A stretch of 5,720 nt of DNA, from NCBI GenBank assembly GCA_015231995.1, contig JADGAO010000200.1, forward strand, positions 1 to 5,720, in the 5' to 3' direction. Positions 1 through 5,720 of the stretch are shown piece after piece. Made by a program: the position numbers and the translations under genes. The notes beneath the pieces were generated by a model. It saw only the letters and a list, made by a program, of their open reading frames with translations, did not search any database and was not told where the DNA came from. Position 1 is the first letter of the stretch. Each line of letters begins with the position of its first letter. This DNA is from Nitrospinota bacterium (GTDB taxonomy: Bacteria > Nitrospinota_A > UBA7883 > JACRLM01).

Positions 1-343
1 GCGTTATCTCCATCAAAAGGCTCTCCACGCTCAGAGGCTTGGACAGATACCCGTATGCCCCCTTTTTCAGGCAATCCACAGCCGTGGACATCTCCACGAT
101 GGCGGTGATCATTATGACTTCCGTGTCTGGATATTCCTTCTTTATATGTTCCAACGCTTCAAGACCATCCATCACCGGCATTCGAATATCCAGCAGGATG
201 ACCTCCACGCGGTTCCGCGACAGGAATTCCAGAGCTTCCACCCCATTGTGAGCCTCGGAAGCGTTATACCCTTTTTTGGCGAGTATCTTCCGTATTGTGG
301 AGGCGGCCTGAACCTCGTCGTCAACCACTAAAACGCTTTCCAT
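1..343 (-). CDS. Response regulator receiver domain protein, 3' part outside window
   Basis: The visible 114 codons form a nearly complete CheY-like receiver domain. The N-terminus has the acidic pair Asp8-Asp9 (VLVVDDE). Asp52 in VILLDIRMP is the expected phosphorylation site. Thr80 is the switch threonine, Tyr99 the switch aromatic, and Lys102-Pro103 the conserved KP pair. It would accept phosphate from a histidine kinase in the cytoplasm, most simply the large kinase encoded two genes upstream. The ATG lies 6 nt after the stop of the HD-GYP regulator, so it is very likely cotranscribed. The ribosome-binding sequence is weak: TAGGG, overlapping the upstream stop, 4 nt from the ATG, which fits translational coupling. 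The reading frame is open to the left edge, so I cannot tell whether this is a single-domain regulator or carries an output domain (for example NtrC-type AAA+, kinase or HD-GYP). The receiver assignment is firm; the full product is unknown. Confidence 0.9.
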   Translation of the reverse strand, partial: MESVLVVDDEVQAASTIRKILAKKGYNASEAHNGVEALEFLSRNRVEVILLDIRMPVMDGLEALEHIKKEYPDTEVIMITAIVEMSTAVDCLKKGAYGYLSKPLSVESLLMEIT

Positions 344-349
344 ATAGCC

Positions 350-1384
350 CTATTCCGTTATCAGGTATAACTTGCCTTCAATGAAGAATTTGACCAGCCC
401 GGGATCGAACTGTGTCCCACTGCATTCCCACAAAATGGCGAGGGCTTTCTCCCTGGGCATCCCTTTTCTATACGGCCTGTCGCTCGTCATCGCGTCGTAA
501 GCGTCGGCTATCAACACTATCCTTGACATGATGTCTATCTGCGTGTTGGCCAGCTTGTCGGGATAGCCGCTCCCGTCGTAATGCTCGTGATGGTTGCGGA
601 CAATCCTGCTCACATCTCGCAGGGTATTTATGGTGGAGGTTATGTTGTAGCCGATGACAGGATGGGCTTTTACGCTCTCGAATTCCTCTTGCGTAAGTTT
701 TCCCGGCTTGTTGAGGATCGCCTCGCCGACGCCTATCTTTCCTATATCATGAAGCATGGCGCCGGTTTCAAGCGCCTCGAGCCTCTCCTTGGACACACAC
801 GCCGCCTCCCCCAATCTCACCGAATAGGCCGCTACACGCCTGCAATGCCCTTTCGTATAAGGGTCTTTGGCTTCTATCGCCTCCGAGAAAGCGAGGATGA
901 TCTCCCTATTGGTTATTTTCAATTCATCATAGAGCCGGGTAAGCTCCGCCGTCTGTTCGGCCACTTTAAACTCGAGCGTCTTTTGATAGGCGCGGTTTTC
1001 GGCGATAAGCCTCCGCTTTTCCAGGTTGGACTGGATGGAGTGCAAAAGCTCCCCCAGCATTATCGGCTTGCGCAGAAAGTCGTCCGCGCCCCCCTTGAGA
1101 GTCAAAAGGCTTATCTCGATGTCCTCGACTGCTGTGGCCATAATGATCACCGAATCGCTGTCGAACTTGCGTATCTCCGCAAGCGCCCGATCGCCGCTCA
1201 TTTCCGGCATCTTCACGTCGAGGATGATTAAGTCCGGCCTGATCTCCCTTGCAAGCGACACCGCCTTTTGCCCGTCATTAGCTATCGCCGTATCAAAACC
1301 TTCGCGCTTCAAATACTTTTCCAAAGCGAGGCAGAGCGCAACCTCATCGTCAACTATCAAAGCTATACGCCTTTTGGCTTCCAT
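350..1384 (-). CDS. Response regulator with HD-GYP cyclic-di-GMP phosphodiesterase domain
   Basis: A 344-residue two-domain regulator. Residues 5-118 are a receiver with Asp12-Asp13, phosphoacceptor Asp56 (LIILDVKMP), Thr84, Phe103 and Lys106. A charged, probably coiled-coil helix (about 120-160) leads into an HD-GYP domain (about 162-340). The family signature residues are present: His180 (KGHCRRV), His212-Asp213 with Lys216 (HDIGKIG), His241, the HHE triad 265-267, the GSGYP loop 271-275 and Asp294 (IADAYDAMTS). Family knowledge predicts a cytoplasmic metal-dependent enzyme that hydrolyses cyclic-di-GMP to pGpG or GMP, controlled by phosphorylation. No metal or catalytic residue appears to be missing. 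ATG at 1384 is chosen because GGGAG lies 7 nt upstream; an in-frame TTG directly before it (1387) would leave only 4 nt. It follows the kinase gene by 21 nt, so that kinase is the obvious partner. Nothing in the sequence identifies the downstream behaviour (motility, biofilm or other). Confidence 0.95.
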   Translation of the reverse strand: MEAKRRIALIVDDEVALCLALEKYLKREGFDTAIANDGQKAVSLAREIRPDLIILDVKMPEMSGDRALAEIRKFDSDSVIIMATAVEDIEISLLTLKGGADDFLRKPIMLGELLHSIQSNLEKRRLIAENRAYQKTLEFKVAEQTAELTRLYDELKITNREIILAFSEAIEAKDPYTKGHCRRVAAYSVRLGEAACVSKERLEALETGAMLHDIGKIGVGEAILNKPGKLTQEEFESVKAHPVIGYNITSTINTLRDVSRIVRNHHEHYDGSGYPDKLANTQIDIMSRIVLIADAYDAMTSDRPYRKGMPREKALAILWECSGTQFDPGLVKFFIEGKLYLITE

Positions 1385-1391
1385 CAATCCG

Positions 1392-1396
1392 CTCCC
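1392..1396 (-). promoter_or_regulatory. Ribosome binding site of the HD-GYP regulator
   Basis: GGGAG on the minus strand, 7 nt before the ATG at 1384. It decides the start: the adjacent TTG codon (1387-1385) would be too close. It lies inside the short gap after the kinase stop codon, so the regulator can be translated independently as well as by coupling. Confidence 0.7.
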
Positions 1397-1405
1397 ATCA
1401 ACATG

Positions 1406-4400
1406 TCAATTCCTCAATACCGGCAAGGTAATGATAAACGTGGCCCCATGGTTTTCTTCGCCCTCCGCGCTTTCCACCGTCATGTTTCCGCCATGGTTTT
1501 GCACTATTCCGTAAGCAATCCCCAAGCCAAGCCCCGTTCCTTTTCCCTCTTTCTTGGTGGTGAAAAATGGGTCGAATACTTTTCCCATATTCTCCCTGGG
1601 AATCCCCACGCCGTTATCCGCAAACCTGATCTCTATCTGCGAACCTTCCAACAGGACGCTGATTGTAAGGCGCCCATTCCATCCTTTTTCCCTTAACTCA
1701 TCCGCAGAAAGATATCCGCGATGTTCGTTCATGCTGTCGCGCGCATTGCCGATAATGTTAAGGAAAACCTGCGCCAGCTGATCGGGGTCGCCCATTATTT
1801 CTACCGGGTTGGGATCGAAACGCCTGATCAATTCGACGCCTTCGCTTTTCATCTCATATTCGACAAGCGATATCGTTTTTTCAATAAGTTCACGGACGTT
1901 GACAACCACGTTCTCGGGTTTTCGCTCCCGTGCGAATTCCCGGAGGTTGTCTATGATTTTCGAAGAGCGTCTGACCTGCTCCATTATCACGTTGTAAGTA
2001 TAGTCCCGCTCCTCTTTTACCTCGTCCCCCATTTGCAGGAGTTGAACAGTCGTGGAGATTATATTCAGCGGGTTTTTAAGCTCGTGCGCAACGCCTGCGG
2101 ACAACCGCCCCATGGACGCCAGTTTCTCGCTTCGGATAAGCTGGCTACGCGTCTGTTCTATGTCAACCAAAGCTTTTTTCAGCTTTTCATTGGTATCGGT
2201 TAACCTGCTCTCCCATTCCTTTTGAGCGGTGATATCCCTGATGATGGCCGAGGCTCCCCATCCATCCCTCATCTTCACTGGCGCGATGGACAACTCGACT
2301 GGAAACTCCGATCCATCCTTGCGTTTGGCTGTGATCGATCTCGTCTTGTTTAGAACAGCTCCTTCGCCGGTCTTTAAGAATTTTGACAAACCTATATACG
2401 CCTGCTCCATGTACTTTTGCGGGACTATGTAGTCATGCATGTCCCGCCCGACCATCTCCTTCTCGGAGTACCCAAACACCCTCTCCGCGCTTTCATTCCA
2501 CATGTAAACTTTCCCTTTTTCGTCTATGCAGACGATCGGGTCGTTGGCGGTTTCCATGATCGCCCGGTGGCGAGCCTCGCTTTCGCGCAAAGCGTTCTCA
2601 GCCTGTTTGCGTTCGGTGATGTCGCGTATCGAGGCGTACCACATTGACGCTATGCGTTCAGTGTCTTCGGTGGGACTAATTTCCAGAAACGCCCATATCG
2701 TTGCGCCATCCTTGCGCTTCATCCTCAGATCACACGCCTGGGGCATGCCTGATTCAAGTAATCGTTTGCGTAACAGGTAGTAGATGTCCTGATCCTCGGG
2801 AGCTATAACTCGGGTGAACGGCTGATTGACTAAATGGTCTCTTGGCATGCCAAGCAAATTGGCGGCCGTGAGGTTAGACTCCAGAACCAAGTCCTGCTCG
2901 CTGATGGTGAGATACCCTATCGGTGCGAACTCATAGAGGTTGAGATACTTTATTTTGGCGGATTCCAGTTTCTCCTGCGTTTGGAGTAGCTCTTCGTTCT
3001 GCGCCAGTAACTCGGTTTGCGTCACATGCAGGACTTCCTCCGCCCGTTTGCGCTCGGTGATGTCGTCAGTAATGGCGGCAAAATACCCCGGTTGTGGGCA
3101 GTAAGTAGACATACTCAGCCAAAGGTTGAGAATGTCGAAATTAATCATAAACTCGGTTCCCTCGCCAGTGAGCGCCACCCGTCCGTATGTTTCAAACAGG
3201 TTAGGCTTAAAGTCTTTGATAGCAGGGAAAACCTCCGTGGCCCTCTTTCCTTCAACCGCATTTTTTTCAATCCCCATCACCCGCCCGAAAGCGTCGTTGA
3301 CCTCCAGATATATCCAGTCAACCGGCTGGTTGTTTTCATCGAAGATCATTTTGCAATAAGCGAATCCGTTTCTCATGTTCGTGAAAAGGGCGCGGTATTT
3401 ACTCTCGCTCTGGATTAGCTTATTTTCATAGTCCTTGCGCTTGGTGATATCACGTATGGTGCATTGGATTAGATCCGAGTGATCCACGAGATAGACGACG
3501 CTGGTGAACTCCACTTCGATACGTTGGCCGTCGAAGGTTTCCATGGGCAAGTTATCGTAACGGAGGTATTTTTCTATCCGTAATTTAGTGAAATTATCTT
3601 CGTTGGCTATGATGTCCTTCAAAAATCCCAATTCCCATATCTTTTTACCGATGAATTCTTCATGCGAGTAACCGAGCAGTTCGATCATAAATGGATTCAC
3701 ATCGAGGATCATCCCGGTTTTACCCTCCAGTATCATAATCCCGTCTTTCGCCGATTCGAACAGCAGGCGGTACCGGGCTTCCGAAAGAATCAGGGCGTCC
3801 TCAGCCTTCCTTTGTTGAGTAATATCGAAGTTAACGCCGATTATCGTGACCGGCTTATTGTCTTTACCTGCTATGATTTCCAGTCTGTCGCGAACAATCC
3901 TCTCTTCCCCATCCGGCCTGATTATCCGCAAGTCAAACTCAGCTTGCGACTGCCCTCCCGACAATATCTCTGAAAAATATTCTTCGATTGTTTTTCTGTC
4001 TTCCAGATGAAGCGCTTCCATGAACTTGTCAAACGTGGGTTCAAACGCTCCAGGCTCAAAACCGTAAATCCGGTATAATTCGTCTGACCATTCTTGCTTC
4101 CCGGTCTGGATATCCATTTTCCAATTGCCAAGATGGGCGATACGCTGGGCGTTTGCAAGCGCTAGCTTGCTCTCCCTCAAAGCCTCGTTGCTCGCCATCT
4201 GGAGCTTCCATAAACGGACGATCTGCCACGATAAAAATGTCGTGCCCAGTAAAAAGATAGTTGTCATCATCGACACTTTAGCCAATTCACGCCACCACTC
4301 GGCCAGATATTCTTCGGTAGCCAGGCCAAAAATGATGTGAAGTGGGAAGTCCTCAACTTTGTGATATGAATAGGCCCTCTCAATGTTGTCCAATATGGAT

Positions 4401-5182
4401 TTGGTTGTGTACGTCCCAGGCTCTGGATGCGTCTTGATTAGCCTTTGGATATGGGGCGACAGTGCGCTTTTGCCGATGAGGTTGCCGATCCCCCCCTCTG
4501 GCTCTGGATATCGGGTGACAACATTCAAATCTGCGTCCAGCAGGGCGACAGCCCCTTCCTTGCCCATATAGATGCCGGAAAATGCCTCTGCGAGACTCTC
4601 TAACTGAAAGTTTACGAAGACCACACCGCCAAAGGAACCGTCCGGCAGGTTGAAACGCCGGGATATGGGAATGGCCCATTTTCTGTCCACTCTCGTTAAT
4701 ATCGGCGGGGCAATCACCATCCCCGCATTGGGGTTGTCGCGCTGGCGGATAAAATATATGCGGTCGGCATTGTTTATCGGAGGGATGAGTTTCACGCCTG
4801 TGTCATACCTGAGCGTCCCATCGGCAGAGCACACCCTGAAACTCAGGACTTCCGGCAGGCGCGCCTTATGCCTGGCAAGAAATTGGTTTATCGTTTTTTC
4901 GTCAATTCCGCCGCCAGCGATTTGTCTCTCGATTTCGTCCGCCGCGCCAAGCAGTTCCAGATCAATCCTGCGCATGACCCCGCCGATGTGTTCCTCCAAC
5001 ACATGCGACAGGTTCTGCGTTGTTTGCCCTGCGTCTTTGTGAGCCTCTGCCCTGCTGTTGTATAGCCAATATCCCGCCAAAGAGATGACGAATAGATTTA
5101 TGAGCAGGACGCCAAGCGCCCACAGCCGGATGAAGGTTGATGAGAATATTCCCTGGTCTGCAGGAACAGGTTGGACTGTCAT
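1406..5182 (-). CDS. Membrane-bound sensor histidine kinase with dCache-like sensor and five PAS domains
   Basis: A 1258-residue sensor kinase, far larger than typical kinases. In order: transmembrane helix 1 (about 19-40); a periplasmic region of about 260 residues resembling a double-Cache sensor (YFIRQRDNPNAG and ISRRFNLPDGSFGGVVF motifs); transmembrane helix 2 (about 304-325); five PAS-PAC units (about 333-457, 467-582, 593-712, 741-859, 867-987), each ending in a DIT motif; a linker helix; a DHp domain with phospho-acceptor His1033 (GVAHELKNPLN); and a HATPase domain with N-box Asn1142/Asn1146, G1 DNGVGIP (1189-1195), F-box FDPFFTT (1203-1209) and G2 GTGLGLG (1215-1221). The core resembles the HPK4/NtrB-AtoS class. 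The ELKN sequence after His1033 matches the ExxN phosphatase motif, so it may also dephosphorylate its partner. There is no attached receiver; the next two genes encode receivers. The ATG at 5182 (AGGAG at 7 nt) is preferred to an in-frame ATG at 5245, which has no clear ribosome-binding site. The ligand is unknown. Confidence 0.93.
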   Translation of the reverse strand: MTVQPVPADQGIFSSTFIRLWALGVLLINLFVISLAGYWLYNSRAEAHKDAGQTTQNLSHVLEEHIGGVMRRIDLELLGAADEIERQIAGGGIDEKTINQFLARHKARLPEVLSFRVCSADGTLRYDTGVKLIPPINNADRIYFIRQRDNPNAGMVIAPPILTRVDRKWAIPISRRFNLPDGSFGGVVFVNFQLESLAEAFSGIYMGKEGAVALLDADLNVVTRYPEPEGGIGNLIGKSALSPHIQRLIKTHPEPGTYTTKSILDNIERAYSYHKVEDFPLHIIFGLATEEYLAEWWRELAKVSMMTTIFLLGTTFLSWQIVRLWKLQMASNEALRESKLALANAQRIAHLGNWKMDIQTGKQEWSDELYRIYGFEPGAFEPTFDKFMEALHLEDRKTIEEYFSEILSGGQSQAEFDLRIIRPDGEERIVRDRLEIIAGKDNKPVTIIGVNFDITQQRKAEDALILSEARYRLLFESAKDGIMILEGKTGMILDVNPFMIELLGYSHEEFIGKKIWELGFLKDIIANEDNFTKLRIEKYLRYDNLPMETFDGQRIEVEFTSVVYLVDHSDLIQCTIRDITKRKDYENKLIQSESKYRALFTNMRNGFAYCKMIFDENNQPVDWIYLEVNDAFGRVMGIEKNAVEGKRATEVFPAIKDFKPNLFETYGRVALTGEGTEFMINFDILNLWLSMSTYCPQPGYFAAITDDITERKRAEEVLHVTQTELLAQNEELLQTQEKLESAKIKYLNLYEFAPIGYLTISEQDLVLESNLTAANLLGMPRDHLVNQPFTRVIAPEDQDIYYLLRKRLLESGMPQACDLRMKRKDGATIWAFLEISPTEDTERIASMWYASIRDITERKQAENALRESEARHRAIMETANDPIVCIDEKGKVYMWNESAERVFGYSEKEMVGRDMHDYIVPQKYMEQAYIGLSKFLKTGEGAVLNKTRSITAKRKDGSEFPVELSIAPVKMRDGWGASAIIRDITAQKEWESRLTDTNEKLKKALVDIEQTRSQLIRSEKLASMGRLSAGVAHELKNPLNIISTTVQLLQMGDEVKEERDYTYNVIMEQVRRSSKIIDNLREFARERKPENVVVNVRELIEKTISLVEYEMKSEGVELIRRFDPNPVEIMGDPDQLAQVFLNIIGNARDSMNEHRGYLSADELREKGWNGRLTISVLLEGSQIEIRFADNGVGIPRENMGKVFDPFFTTKKEGKGTGLGLGIAYGIVQNHGGNMTVESAEGEENHGATFIITLPVLRN
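2601..2624. repeat. Copy A of a 24-nt near-identical repeat at PAS-PAC ends
   Basis: Matches 3042-3065 at 22 of 24 positions, direct orientation. On the coding strand it encodes the DITERK-plus-linker segment that closes the fourth PAS-PAC unit. The conservation may be protein-driven, but the nucleotide identity is higher than elsewhere between these PAS units. Confidence 0.6.
3042..3065. repeat. Copy B of a 24-nt near-identical repeat at PAS-PAC ends
   Basis: Partner of 2601-2624 (22 of 24 identical). It encodes the DITERK-plus-linker segment that closes the third PAS-PAC unit of the same kinase. The two copies are in the same reading frame, 441 nt apart (147 codons), so recombination between them would delete or duplicate one PAS unit in frame. 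Confidence 0.6.
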
Positions 5183-5268
5183 GGGAAGACTCCTGTCAGT
5201 ATGGAGAGGTGGCAAATCACGGAAATGTGGCCATTGGAACGACATTCTTGGATATCGGAAGTGTTCAT
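5179..5268 (-). CDS. Possible 29-codon leader ORF overlapping the kinase start
   Basis: A short open frame begins at ATG 5268, preceded by GGGGAG with a 6-nt spacer. It encodes 29 residues starting MNTSDIQECR and ending LTGVFP. Its TGA (5181-5179) overlaps the kinase ATG (5182-5180) in an ATGA arrangement, the classic geometry for translational coupling. I recognise no family. The peptide has two Cys and two His residues, no transmembrane segment and no run of a single amino acid that would suggest an attenuator. What supports it is the strong ribosome-binding site and the exact overlap; what weakens it is the short length, which could arise by chance. If real, it is likely a regulatory leader whose translation feeds ribosomes to the kinase, or a small protein of unknown role. 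Confidence 0.35.
   Translation of the reverse strand: MNTSDIQECRSNGHISVICHLSILTGVFP
5190..5194 (-). promoter_or_regulatory. Ribosome binding site of the sensor kinase
   Basis: AGGAG on the minus strand, 7 nt before the ATG at 5182. It selects this start over the longer in-frame ATG at 5245, upstream of which no purine-rich ribosome-binding sequence is seen. The 21 extra residues of the longer form are rich in Pro, His and Arg and do not look like part of the sensor. Confidence 0.75.
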
Positions 5269-5406
5269 AAATAGCTCCCCACCAACCCTCGAATCAGATC
5301 ATCTACACTTCCAGTATACGCTTAAAATGCGGAAGTTTGAGAACTTGAAATAGACTGTATTATCCCCATATTATATAGTCAGAAAATACCACAATTAACA
5401 TTCCAC
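5269..5406 (-). promoter_or_regulatory. Intergenic region upstream of the signalling operon, candidate promoter
   Basis: This 138-nt gap separates the stop of the DsbD-like gene from the possible leader ORF. It is more AT-rich than the flanking genes, chiefly at 5341-5400. On the minus strand it contains a perfect TATAAT (5375-5370), a GATAAT (5364-5359) and a TATACT (5318-5313), each a possible -10 element, but no good TTGACA-like -35 at 16-18 nt for any of them. There is also a 5-bp inverted repeat with a 4-nt loop (5333-5346) and a 6-bp inverted repeat ACTTCC/GGAAGT (5307-5312 with 5331-5336). A GGGGAG ribosome-binding site for the leader ORF lies at 5275-5280. No GC-rich hairpin followed by a T run is seen, so a terminator for the upstream gene is not evident. 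A promoter here is likely by position; its exact site is uncertain. Confidence 0.35.
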
Positions 5407-5720
5407 CTACCCTCCCCTCGCTCCTTTCATCTTCCCCAAAAATACGGGAGCTTCGACAAATCCGACAAACCTCAACTCCGCTCTCTCCACGCCGTCTTTG
5501 CCGATGAAAACTATCGTCGGCACTCCGACCACATTGAACTTTTTCTTCAACGTCTCTATCTCCACGTTGCCGCCGGTGGTTACGTCGGCTTTGAGCATCG
5601 CAAAACTTTTCGACAACTCCACCACGTCCTTGTCGGGAAACGTAAAATTCTCCAGCTCTTTGCACGGCAGGCACCAGTCGGCGGTGAAATCCACGATAAC
5701 CGGTTTACCGGCGGATTTGG
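5407..5720 (-). CDS. DsbD-type thiol:disulfide interchange protein, C-terminal thioredoxin domain, 5' part outside window
   Basis: The frame is open to the right edge and gives 103 complete codons before TAG. The visible part reads GKPVIVDFTADWCLPCKELE and continues with FTFPDKDVV, a central NVVGVPTIVF stretch and a closing GFVEAPVFLGKM. This is the layout of the C-terminal (gamma) thioredoxin-fold domain of DsbD: a CxxC redox pair (here CLPC, codons near 5662-5673), the ADWC context, and the cis-proline loop GVPT. In DsbD this domain sits in the periplasm and takes electrons from the membrane domain, which draws them from cytoplasmic thioredoxin, to reduce periplasmic partners. I infer a full-length DsbD upstream, but a shorter secreted or membrane-anchored thioredoxin-like protein cannot be excluded since the N-terminus is missing. 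The gene points the same way as the kinase but is separated from it by 138 nt with candidate promoter sequences, so a functional link is not implied. Confidence 0.85.
   Translation of the reverse strand, partial: KSAGKPVIVDFTADWCLPCKELENFTFPDKDVVELSKSFAMLKADVTTGGNVEIETLKKKFNVVGVPTIVFIGKDGVERAELRFVGFVEAPVFLGKMKGARGG

Noticed and set aside
581..1231. 216-codon open frame on the plus strand
   Set aside because: It lies entirely antisense to the HD-GYP regulator, whose domains and catalytic residues are intact. No recognisable domain or supporting ribosome-binding site; it is a shadow of the real gene.
1268..1696. 142-codon open frame on the plus strand across the kinase/HD-GYP junction
   Set aside because: Antisense to two well-supported genes, with no recognisable protein features.
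3922..4158. 78-codon minus-strand frame inside the kinase gene
   Set aside because: Same strand, different frame from the kinase, which reads through with conserved PAS motifs. No sign of a frameshift.
5274..5289. GG-N10-GC spacing resembling a sigma-54 promoter on the minus strand
   Set aside because: Only the minimal GG/GC pairs match; the rest does not fit TGGCAC-N5-TTGC, and the element overlaps the leader ribosome-binding site just before a start codon.
5333..5346. Inverted repeat considered as a terminator of the DsbD-like gene
   Set aside because: The stem is only 5 bp and AT-rich, it is not followed directly by a T run, and it lies about 60 nt past the stop codon.
5360..5674. 104-codon minus-strand frame overlapping the DsbD-like gene
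   Set aside because: Out of frame with the clear thioredoxin domain, Arg/Gly-rich low-information sequence, a frame shadow.

Overview
The window carries one co-oriented gene cluster, all on the minus strand, so the order of transcription is right to left. From the right edge it reads: the C-terminal end of a DsbD-type thiol:disulfide interchange protein (cut by the edge), a 138-nt AT-rich gap, a possible 29-codon leader ORF, a very large membrane-bound multi-PAS sensor histidine kinase (1258 residues from the start chosen here), a response regulator with an HD-GYP output domain (344 residues), and the first 114 codons of another response regulator receiver domain (cut by the left edge).

The three signalling genes look like one operon. 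The kinase and the HD-GYP regulator are 21 nt apart, and the HD-GYP regulator and the last receiver are 6 nt apart. The likely circuit is as follows. A periplasmic double-Cache-like sensor plus five cytoplasmic PAS domains set the activity of an HPK4/NtrB-like kinase core. The kinase phosphorylates Asp56 of the HD-GYP regulator, which would then hydrolyse cyclic-di-GMP. The trailing receiver is a second possible phosphate acceptor. No output domain of the trailing protein is visible. The thioredoxin-like gene probably belongs to a separate upstream unit, although no convincing terminator separates it from the kinase.

The organism is a Gram-negative-type bacterium of moderate GC content. The DsbD-like protein, the periplasmic sensor and the PAS-rich kinase suit a deltaproteobacterial, Nitrospinota- or Nitrospirota-like environmental lineage. 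That placement is an impression from protein style and is not proven by anything in the window.

No RNA gene, mobile element, CRISPR array or clearly new system is visible. The least ordinary observation is at the translation starts. Both the kinase and the HD-GYP regulator are preceded by a short ORF that has its own Shine-Dalgarno-like sequence and whose stop codon overlaps the start codon of the next gene. This suggests translational coupling, but it needs experimental support.
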